Source: CAXPZW01 sp049594615
GTDB lineage: Bacteria > Bacteroidota > Bacteroidia > Flavobacteriales_D > Sanyastnellaceae
DNA length: 17,381 nt
Assembly (NCBI GenBank): GCA_049594615.1
Contig: JBMYJR010000059.1
Span: 1-17,381, forward strand
Reading direction: 5' to 3'
Shown here piece by piece: positions 11,152 through 17,381 of the stretch. The translations under genes were made by a program, and so were the position numbers. Under the pieces are notes generated by a model, which searched no databases, had not been told where the DNA came from, and worked only from the letters and a program-made list of their open reading frames with translations. Each line of letters opens with the position of its first letter. The stretch's first letter is position 1.

Positions 11152-13940
11152 CAGTCCTCGTACACTTCGTGCACTGTTGAACCGCTTTGCCCTTCGGCCA
11201 ATGTGCCGCGCAGGTGCATGCCCAAGCCTGCAAGCAACAGCAGAATGACCAGCGTGCTTCCAATGGCACTCACGGTGTTTCCAGAGGCATAATCTGTGGG
11301 GTTGTAGGTAAACACCACCTCGTGCTCACCCGCCGGCACAGTCAACCCACGCAGCACGTAATTGGTGCGCACGATTTCCGCAGGCTTACCATCGATGGTG
11401 GCCTCCCAGCCTTCAGGGTAGAACACCTCTGCGAATACGGCAAACTGCTCAGATGCAGCCTCGGTGAAGTAGCTGATGCGGTTGGGGCTGTATCGATGCA
11501 TGAAAATCTCAGCGGTGCTATCGGGGGTGATACTCACCGGCACAAGCGACTCAAATCGCTGGTCTACCAAGGCGGTGGTTTTGGTGTTGGTTGTGCCCAA
11601 CTCCTCGATCTCTTCGTCGGCCGAACGGACCACTTCCACATCCTCCACAAACCACGCTGGGCCATTTGCAAACAGGTTGCGCACGGCTTGGTTTTGGCCG
11701 TTCTGATCGTTGGGCAGTACAAGGTAGCCCACGTTCAGCATATTGGTCACGTGCATGGCGTTGAGTGCGCCTTGCAGCCCCAGCACGCCTACATCCCGCG
11801 TGAAGGCGTCCATCTCACGCTCGATGTGCCAGTCGATGAGTTCTTGGAAGCGCTTGAGCTTGGCACCGTGGTACCCGCTGATGCTCTTGTGGAAGAACGG
11901 CGTGCGGCCATCCCCGGTCAACTCCCCACGCGATACGCCTTGGGCCGAGTTGAACTTGAGCACACGGTAGTTGGTGGTCAGCGTCAAGGCACCAAAGCCA
12001 GCAGCGTGCTCCACCTTGTCGTTCTTTTTGTCGCGCTTGGAATCCAGGCGATCACGGTAGGCCTCGAGCAGCGCAGTACGGGTGGAATCAAAGCCCACAG
12101 CCAACGGCGCCTCGGCCTCGTAGATTTCCAAATCTGCGGCATCCGGCGTTTGGGGCACCAGACGGTCCAAATCGCTGATGTAGTGCGCGTATTGCGACTT
12201 GTTGCGCTCGTTGTTCAAGTAGCGTTGATCCACCCCAATGAGGTCCACCATGATCAACAGTCCCAATGCGGCCATCAACCCGTAGCGCGGCAATTTGCCC
12301 AACACGGTCAACGCCAACAGCGCGGCGCCAAACAGCACAAAGAGCAGGGTGCGCAAGGCGTCGGCCTTGAAGATGGCCTCACGGATGGGCACCACCTCAA
12401 TCAACACGTCTTCCACCAGAGGGTCCAAACGCTTGTTGACCTCGCGCTCGTAGTCCTCCATGGATGTGATTTGCAGCTGACCAGACAGGTAGGCTTGCTG
12501 CACTGACATCTGCACTTGTTGGCCCAGGTAGGCGCGGTGCATGGCTTCGTCGTTGTCGGTCTCAAACGAAAAGAATGCCGAGGGTGCCATGGCCAACACC
12601 AACGCCACCGTGCTGAACGCACCTGTGGTGATGAGTACTGGCTTTTTCCAAGCAGACCAGTCGCGCTCAAACAACAACGCCTGCAGGCCCAGTACGCCCG
12701 CCAAGGGGAAAAGCAACTGCACCAGCACCAAGATCATTTTGGTGTCGCGGAATTTGTTGAAATACGGTACGCTGTTCAAAAAGAAGTCGGTCAATCCACC
12801 GGCGTCTTTGACCGAGAGACCAAAGCACAACAGCACCAGCGCCAGGATGAACCAACGCGTGACCGATTGCCAGAGTACCATGCCCAGCACAAACAGCAAA
12901 CACACAACGGCGCCGTAGTAAAACGCTCCGCCCGAGGCGCGCTGGCCGCCCCAATAGCGCAAGACATAGTTGCCCGGGTCGCCTTTCCGCAGCTCTAGGG
13001 ATTTGGCCAATTCAGGATCGGAAGCCACCATGCCGCCGCGGCCGCCTTTGACGTTGGGGATGAGTACTTGCCACACCTCGCCTTCGCCAAAGCTGTAGTC
13101 CAAAATGTAATCGCGGTCCAAGCCGTCTTCGGTTTCTACAGGGACTCCATCAGGGGTAGTGGTCAGTTCGGTGGTGCCTCGGGTACTGTAATCGCCATAA
13201 GTCGCGGTCCCGGTGATGTTGCTGTAATTGGGCAACACGCCCAACAGGCCGGCGGCCACGGCCACCGCCGCAGACCTCAACCAAGGCTTGAGTTCTCCTT
13301 TGCGCAGCAGGCGCACCGTCTCTCCCAAGCCCACAAACAGGAACAGGAAGAGCAGGTAATAGGTAATCTGAAAGTGGTTGGCGGCAAGCTGCATGCCGGT
13401 GAAGAACGCCAGCAAGGCCCCGCCGAGCAATAGCCGGCCCCTGAACACCAGAAACAGCCCGCCCAGCGCCGGGGCCATGTACGCAACGGCGTTCACCTTG
13501 GACATGTGTCCTGCGCCGATGTAAAGGAAGTTCCAACTGGCCAGTCCAAACGCTACAGCGCCCACAATGCCCAACCAAGCGTTGACCCGCAGGCATTGAC
13601 ACAAGATGTAGAATCCGAGCATGGCCGCAAACAGGATGCCTACCGGACGCGGCAACCACAAGCGGTAGACCGCCTCGATTTTGCGCAACCAGTTTCCGGG
13701 GTGTTGCCGCGAAATCTGATCGGTGGGCATACCTCCAAACTGGCTGTTGGTCCACAGGGCTTCCTCGCCGGTGAGCATGTCCAAGTCGCGCAACTCTTTG
13801 GACATCCCCATGTAGGTATCGATGTCGCCTTGGCGAACTTGGTAGCCGTCGAAAATCGGCGAGAAGTAAATGCAGGAAATGGCCACAAAAACCACCAAGG
13901 CGGTCACGTGTGGCAGGACTTGAAGCAGGCGCTCTTTCAT
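11151..13940 (-). CDS. YfhO family membrane protein
   Basis: The protein has 929 residues. About a dozen hydrophobic segments fill residues 9-580, and a large extracytoplasmic C-terminal region (about 600-895) is followed by one last helix (VSAIGSTLVILLLLAGLGM). Family landmarks are the acidic loop RQGDIDTYMGMSKEL (36-50), AGHMSKVNAVAYMAP, NHFQITYYLLF, and FYPEGWEATIDGKPAEI followed by TNYVLRGLTVPAGEHEVVF near 840-880. In Gram-positive bacteria YfhO is linked to glycosylation of lipoteichoic acid; Bacteroidota lack that polymer, so here it probably modifies another envelope glycan or lipid. Length fits the Bacteroidota versions. The gene follows DUF4834 by 52 nt and overlaps the next gene by 1 nt. 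Confidence 0.88.
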   Translation of the reverse strand: MKERLLQVLPHVTALVVFVAISCIYFSPIFDGYQVRQGDIDTYMGMSKELRDLDMLTGEEALWTNSQFGGMPTDQISRQHPGNWLRKIEAVYRLWLPRPVGILFAAMLGFYILCQCLRVNAWLGIVGAVAFGLASWNFLYIGAGHMSKVNAVAYMAPALGGLFLVFRGRLLLGGALLAFFTGMQLAANHFQITYYLLFLFLFVGLGETVRLLRKGELKPWLRSAAVAVAAGLLGVLPNYSNITGTATYGDYSTRGTTELTTTPDGVPVETEDGLDRDYILDYSFGEGEVWQVLIPNVKGGRGGMVASDPELAKSLELRKGDPGNYVLRYWGGQRASGGAFYYGAVVCLLFVLGMVLWQSVTRWFILALVLLCFGLSVKDAGGLTDFFLNSVPYFNKFRDTKMILVLVQLLFPLAGVLGLQALLFERDWSAWKKPVLITTGAFSTVALVLAMAPSAFFSFETDNDEAMHRAYLGQQVQMSVQQAYLSGQLQITSMEDYEREVNKRLDPLVEDVLIEVVPIREAIFKADALRTLLFVLFGAALLALTVLGKLPRYGLMAALGLLIMVDLIGVDQRYLNNERNKSQYAHYISDLDRLVPQTPDAADLEIYEAEAPLAVGFDSTRTALLEAYRDRLDSKRDKKNDKVEHAAGFGALTLTTNYRVLKFNSAQGVSRGELTGDGRTPFFHKSISGYHGAKLKRFQELIDWHIEREMDAFTRDVGVLGLQGALNAMHVTNMLNVGYLVLPNDQNGQNQAVRNLFANGPAWFVEDVEVVRSADEEIEELGTTNTKTTALVDQRFESLVPVSITPDSTAEIFMHRYSPNRISYFTEAASEQFAVFAEVFYPEGWEATIDGKPAEIVRTNYVLRGLTVPAGEHEVVFTYNPTDYASGNTVSAIGSTLVILLLLAGLGMHLRGTLAEGQSGSTVHEVYED

Positions 13941-13992
13941 GGGTCTTGCGGAATCAGCGGCCTAAGATAACCACCCGCTCCGCTTGGCCCCA

Positions 13993-14217
13993 TCAATCCA
14001 CCTCTTCGTAATCCACATATTCTCCCGTATCGTCTCCTGGACGGGGACGCGGGCCCTTGGGTTCAACGGTCACACGCCCATTGTTGCGTCTGCTTTGGCG
14101 CTGTTCTTTGGTGGCTTCCCGCTGGGCCTGGTAACGCATGTACACGCGGAACAGGTAAATCAACAGGCCAATCACCAAAATGGTGCGCAGCAAGCCGGTG
14201 GGCGCAAAGGGGACCAT
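13993..14217 (-). CDS. DUF4834 family small membrane protein
   Basis: The product is 74 residues. Residues 9-25 (LLRTILVIGLLIYLFRV) form one membrane helix. A basic, charged tail follows and ends in GEYVDYEEVD, the C-terminal signature I associate with DUF4834 in Bacteroidota. The function is unknown. It starts 1 nt after the carB stop codon, so the two are probably translated together. Membrane insertion with the tail in the cytoplasm is likely from the many Arg/Lys after the helix. Confidence 0.8.
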   Translation of the reverse strand: MVPFAPTGLLRTILVIGLLIYLFRVYMRYQAQREATKEQRQSRRNNGRVTVEPKGPRPRPGDDTGEYVDYEEVD

Positions 14218-14218
14218 G

Positions 14219-17035
14219 CTACTTACTCAGGTAGAGGTTGCGCTCTGCGTAGAGCTTGCGGAAGAACGGATCGCGCAGGTTCTTGATGAAGCGGATGGCC
14301 TCACCGGTCGACTTCATTTCTGGGCCGAGTTCCTTGTTCACGTTCGGGAACTTCTCGTAACTGAACACGGGCAACTTGATGGCATAACCTTCTTTCTTCG
14401 GGTTGAACTTGAAGTCCTTGACCTTCTTGTCGCCGATCATCACCTTGGCCGCGTAGTTCACGTAAGGCTCTTGGTAAGCCTTGGCAATAAACGGCACAGT
14501 GCGCGATGCCCGCGGGTTGGCTTCGATCACGTACACCGTGTCGTCCTTGATGGCGAACTGGATGTTGATCAAACCCACGGTCTTCATCGCCTTGGCAATG
14601 GTGGTGGTGATCTCCTCGATTTGCTGCACGATCAGGTCACCGAGGTTGAACGGGGGCAGCACTGCAGACGAATCGCCCGAGTGGATGCCCGCCGGCTCGA
14701 TGTGCTCCATGATGCCAATGATGTACACGTCCTCGCCGTCGCAGATCGCGTCGGCTTCGGCCTCGACGGCGCCTTCCAAGAAGTGGTCGAGCAGGATGCG
14801 GTTGTCCGGCATGTCACGCAGGATGTCCACCACATGGGTTTCCAGGTCCTGTTTGTTGATGACGATCTTCATCTTTTGGCCACCGAGTACATACGAAGGA
14901 CGCACCAGCAGCGGAAAGCCGAGTTCGTCGGCGAGGTCGAGCGCTTGCTCGGCACTCTCCACCACCCCGAACTTGGGATAAGGAATGTTGTTCTCGGCCA
15001 ACAGGGTCGAGAAGCGGCCGCGGTCTTCGGCCAAATCCAAGGCCTCAAAACTGGTGCCCATGATCTTGATGCCGTAGCGCTCGAGTTTTTCGGCGAGCTT
15101 CAGTGCGGTTTGACCGCCGAGCTGCACGATCACCCCAACCGGGTTCTCATGCAGGATGATGTCGTAGATGTGCTCCCAGAACACCGGCTCGAAGTAGAGC
15201 TTGTCTGCGGTGTCAAAATCGGTAGATACCGTCTCGGGGTTGCAGTTGATCATGACCGTTTCGTAGCCCGCTTCTTTGGCAGCGAGTACCCCGTGTACGC
15301 AGCAGTAATCGAACTCGATGCCCTGGCCAATGCGGTTGGGGCCTGAGCCGAGCACCACGATCTTGGGCTTGTCGGTCTTGATGGATTCGTTTTCCTCCTC
15401 GAAGGTGGAATAGTAGTAAGGCGTTTGCGCTTCAAACTCAGCAGCACAAGTGTCTACCAGCTTGTACACACGTTTGATGCCCAGGTCTTGACGCTTGGTG
15501 AACACCTCGCTTTCCAAACAACGCACCAGGTGGGCAATTTGGCGGTCGGCGTAGCCTTTTTGCTTGGCCTCAAAGAGCAGTTCCTTGGGGAGCGACTCCA
15601 GCGAGTGCTTCTCGATGCGGTCTTCGAGCTTGATCAGGTCGTCGATTTGGTCGAGGAACCAGTAATCGATTTTGGTCTTCTCCTGGATGGTGCGGAACGG
15701 GATGCCCAGCTTGATGGCATCGTAGATGTGGAACAAGCGGTTCCAGCTCGGGAACTCCAGGGATTGCAGGATGGCAGATTGGTCGCGCAGCTCGCGGCCG
15801 TCGGCGCCCAGTCCGTTGCGCCCAATCTCCAGGGATTGACAGGCCTTTTGCAACGCTTCTTGGAAGGAGCGTCCGATGCCCATCACCTCACCTACGGCTT
15901 TCATCTGCAGGCCCAATTGACGGTCCGCACCCGGGAATTTGTCGAAGTTCCAACGCGGGATCTTCACAATCACATAATCCAGCGTAGGTTCAAAGAAGGC
16001 CGAGGTAGTCCCGGTAATCTGGTTGTTGAGCTCGTCCAGGTGGTAACCGATGGCGAGCTTGGCCGCGATTTTTGCGATCGGATAACCGGTGGCTTTGGAA
16101 GCCAGGGCCGACGAACGCGATACACGCGGGTTGATCTCAATGGCGATGATGTCCTCGGCGTCATCGGGGCTGACCGCGAATTGCACGTTGCAACCGCCGG
16201 CAAAGTCGCCCACCGAACGCATCATTTTGATGGCCATGTCGCGCATGCGCTGGTAGGTCGCGTCGGACAAGGTCATGGCCGGCGCCACGGTGATGGAGTC
16301 GCCGGTGTGCACGCCCATCGGGTCAAAGTTCTCGATGGAACAAATGATGGTCACGTTGTCGTTGGAGTCGCGCAGCAGCTCGAGCTCAAACTCCTTCCAC
16401 CCCATCAGCGCCTTGTCGATCATCACCTCGTGGATGGGTGACATGTGCAGGCCGCGGGTCAGGTTTGTGTCGAACGACTCCTGGTCGTACACCACCGCTG
16501 CGCCTGCACCCCCAAGGGTATACGACGCACGGATGCACACCGGGAATCCGAATTTCTGGGCCGCCTCTTTCCCTTCGAGGAAGCTTTTGGCAGTGGTCTG
16601 CGGTGCCATGGGGATATCGATCTCACCCATCAGCTGGCGGAAGGCCTCGCGGTTTTCGGTGATTTCGATGGCGTCGATGTCCACACCGATGATGCGTACT
16701 CCGTACTCATCCCACAAGCCCATCTCGTCGCAGGTGATGCACAGGTTGAGGGCCGTTTGGCCACCCATGGTTGGCAGCACTGCATCGATGTTGTGTTGCT
16801 GCAGGATCTCCTCGATCGACTCCGGCTCGAGGGGACGCAGGTAAATGTTGTCCGCCACGACCTTGTCGGTCATGATGGTAGCCGGGTTGGAGTTGATGAG
16901 GGTAACCTCAATGCCTTCTTCACGCAGGGAACGCGATGCTTGTGAACCGGAGTAATCGAACTCGCAGGCTTGTCCGATGACGATGGGGCCGCTGCCGATG
17001 ATCAGGACCGATCGAATGCTCTTATCTCTAGGCAT
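14219..17035 (-). CDS. carB: Carbamoyl-phosphate synthase large subunit, short form
   Basis: The enzyme makes carbamoyl phosphate from bicarbonate, ATP and ammonia delivered by the CarA glutaminase, for pyrimidine and arginine synthesis. The 938 residues contain both halves. The first has IIGSGPIVIGQACEFDYSG (12-30), Arg169 and EINPRVSRSSALASKATGYP. A central oligomerisation part follows. The second half starts near 555 with VVLGSGPNRIGQGIEFDY and has EANPRASRTVPF. The protein ends at NLYLSK, where the Escherichia coli enzyme (about 1073 residues) would begin its C-terminal MGS-like domain that binds UMP, IMP and ornithine. That domain is absent and the next gene begins 1 nt later, so this is not a frameshift. 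I recall Bacteroidota CarB of about 940-950 residues, so this looks like a lineage form. carA is not in the window. carB is first in its operon. Confidence 0.97.
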   Translation of the reverse strand: MPRDKSIRSVLIIGSGPIVIGQACEFDYSGSQASRSLREEGIEVTLINSNPATIMTDKVVADNIYLRPLEPESIEEILQQHNIDAVLPTMGGQTALNLCITCDEMGLWDEYGVRIIGVDIDAIEITENREAFRQLMGEIDIPMAPQTTAKSFLEGKEAAQKFGFPVCIRASYTLGGAGAAVVYDQESFDTNLTRGLHMSPIHEVMIDKALMGWKEFELELLRDSNDNVTIICSIENFDPMGVHTGDSITVAPAMTLSDATYQRMRDMAIKMMRSVGDFAGGCNVQFAVSPDDAEDIIAIEINPRVSRSSALASKATGYPIAKIAAKLAIGYHLDELNNQITGTTSAFFEPTLDYVIVKIPRWNFDKFPGADRQLGLQMKAVGEVMGIGRSFQEALQKACQSLEIGRNGLGADGRELRDQSAILQSLEFPSWNRLFHIYDAIKLGIPFRTIQEKTKIDYWFLDQIDDLIKLEDRIEKHSLESLPKELLFEAKQKGYADRQIAHLVRCLESEVFTKRQDLGIKRVYKLVDTCAAEFEAQTPYYYSTFEEENESIKTDKPKIVVLGSGPNRIGQGIEFDYCCVHGVLAAKEAGYETVMINCNPETVSTDFDTADKLYFEPVFWEHIYDIILHENPVGVIVQLGGQTALKLAEKLERYGIKIMGTSFEALDLAEDRGRFSTLLAENNIPYPKFGVVESAEQALDLADELGFPLLVRPSYVLGGQKMKIVINKQDLETHVVDILRDMPDNRILLDHFLEGAVEAEADAICDGEDVYIIGIMEHIEPAGIHSGDSSAVLPPFNLGDLIVQQIEEITTTIAKAMKTVGLINIQFAIKDDTVYVIEANPRASRTVPFIAKAYQEPYVNYAAKVMIGDKKVKDFKFNPKKEGYAIKLPVFSYEKFPNVNKELGPEMKSTGEAIRFIKNLRDPFFRKLYAERNLYLSK

Positions 17036-17046
17036 TTTTTTTTTAG

Positions 17047-17079
17047 CCGGTCACCGCCTGCGGGAGGTGGAGGTGCCGG
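17047..17079 (-). promoter_or_regulatory. Hairpin in the carB leader, next to an A9 run before the start codon
   Basis: On the mRNA strand CCGGCACC pairs with GGTG-A-CCGG, an 8-bp stem with one bulged base. It sits 11 nt before the carB ATG, separated from it only by CT-like sequence and nine A (17044-17036). The A-run is a likely ribosome-attracting element in a group that uses few Shine-Dalgarno sites. The hairpin is not an intrinsic terminator, since A rather than U follows. It could influence translation; that is inference. Confidence 0.4.
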
Positions 17080-17106
17080 AAAGGGAAGAATCTTGCTGCC
17101 GGGGTG

Positions 17107-17138
17107 CAAAATTAGGATACGGAAGCCTAGGTATGAAA
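17107..17138 (-). promoter_or_regulatory. Probable carB promoter (TTTC-N20-TAATTTTG)
   Basis: On the minus strand TAATTTTG (17114-17107) is a perfect -7 box. TTTC (17138-17135) lies exactly 20 nt upstream as a near-match -33 box. Transcription would start near 17100, giving a leader of about 65 nt that contains the hairpin. Confidence 0.6.
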
Positions 17139-17203
17139 TGCGGGTTATGAACAGGTGTTGATAGGCACTCAAAACACGTGACACACCCATCGACGCACTT
17201 TAA

Positions 17204-17235
17204 TTTGGCGAGATTGAATTGTCTTCCTAGCTTTG
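17204..17235 (+). promoter_or_regulatory. Promoter of the secreted protein (TTTG-N20-TAGCTTTG)
   Basis: TTTG at 17204-17207 and TAGCTTTG at 17228-17235, 20 nt apart, match both Bacteroidota promoter boxes perfectly. The ATG follows at 17258. This is the best promoter in the window. It lies back to back with the carB promoter in the divergent gap 17036-17257. Confidence 0.7.
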
Positions 17236-17257
17236 TTTCAGACTTCAAACCACATCG

Positions 17258-17381
17258 ATGAAACAATACAAATTACTCATGAGCGCACTGTTTGCAGGGA
17301 TGATCTGCACTTCCGCTCAAGCTACATCTTGGACGGTTAGCAACGACGGCGGGCGTCCAGCGCAATTCACCGTTATCCAAG
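17258..17381 (+). CDS. Secreted protein, N-terminus only (possibly a parallel beta-helix protein)
   Basis: The ATG at 17258 opens a frame that runs off the window edge after 41 complete codons. Residues 1-22 (MKQYKLLMSALFAGMICTSA and QA) are a standard signal peptide with cleavage after AQA. The mature start TSWTVSNDGGRPAQFTVIQ resembles the beginning of Bacteroidota right-handed parallel beta-helix proteins, which often open with a segment like VSNxxxxPAQYTxLQxAIDAA; that is a guess from 20 residues. The gene has a perfect promoter upstream and is divergent from carB. Confidence 0.7.
   Translation, partial: MKQYKLLMSALFAGMICTSAQATSWTVSNDGGRPAQFTVIQ

Noticed and set aside
11187..12506. A 439-residue plus-strand frame opposite YfhO
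   Set aside because: It is His/Gln/Val-rich as expected for the antisense of a GC-rich gene, with no domain; YfhO on the other strand has clear family landmarks.
14180..15346. Long plus-strand frames opposite carB (this one and 15425-16441)
   Set aside because: They lie antisense to carB, whose motifs are unmistakable. Composition is that of shadow frames.
17036..17079. Hairpin plus homopolymer run read as an intrinsic terminator
   Set aside because: On the plus strand the T-run comes before the stem, and on the minus strand the stem is followed by A, so neither direction gives a stem followed by U.

Overview
The window looks like a chromosomal segment of a fairly GC-rich member of the Bacteroidota, possibly Flavobacteriales-like; I cannot place it more precisely. 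Several independent signs support this. There is an outer-membrane beta-barrel receptor with an N-terminal carboxypeptidase-regulatory-like domain, two families I know mainly from Bacteroidota (DUF4924 and DUF4834), and a carbamoyl-phosphate synthase large subunit of the short type without the allosteric domain. Clear Shine-Dalgarno sequences are lacking, and several promoters match the Bacteroidota pattern TTTG-N20-TAnnTTTG.

Layout from left to right. Positions 1-927 (minus) hold the N-terminal part of a ThiF/E1-like adenylyltransferase of the Rv1355c type, cut by the window edge. Positions 1188-2375 (plus) hold a response regulator followed by a minimal histidine kinase. The two are in the same reading frame with one TAG and a short spacer between them, and a shared 14/15-base motif lies before each. 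Positions 3832-2364 (minus) form a tight three-gene operon: a small unrecognised protein, an OmpH/Skp-like coiled-coil protein and a DUF4924 protein. Positions 3818-4729 (plus) are a DUF1853 protein with PD-(D/E)XK-like residues. Its start overlaps that of the divergent operon. Positions 4730-4864 (minus) appear to hold the decayed start of a secreted protein, next to the intact beta-barrel receptor at 4999-7509 (plus).

After a hairpin-containing gap, positions 9337-7644 (minus) hold a FemAB/GNAT-like acyltransferase translationally coupled to a two-domain iron-sulfur protein (YjdI-type plus CDGSH). Positions 9438-9857 (plus) hold a DCC/DUF393 thiol-disulfide protein. From 17035 down to 9823 (minus) runs the operon carB - DUF4834 - YfhO - 442-residue polytopic membrane protein, with gaps of 1 and 52 nt and a 1-nt overlap. 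It is preceded by a well-formed promoter and a leader with a hairpin and a run of nine A. At 17258 a divergent secreted protein starts on the plus strand, with its own strong promoter, and runs off the edge.

Functionally the window combines housekeeping (pyrimidine/arginine precursor synthesis, envelope chaperone, outer-membrane receptor) with likely envelope-glycan genes (YfhO and its partner) and a small two-component pair. I saw no tRNA, rRNA, CRISPR array, insertion sequence or phage gene. I do not see a clearly new defence or mobile system. The most unusual points are the split kinase pair, the overlapping divergent starts near 3818-3832, the remnant at 4730-4864, and the coupling of carB to YfhO.
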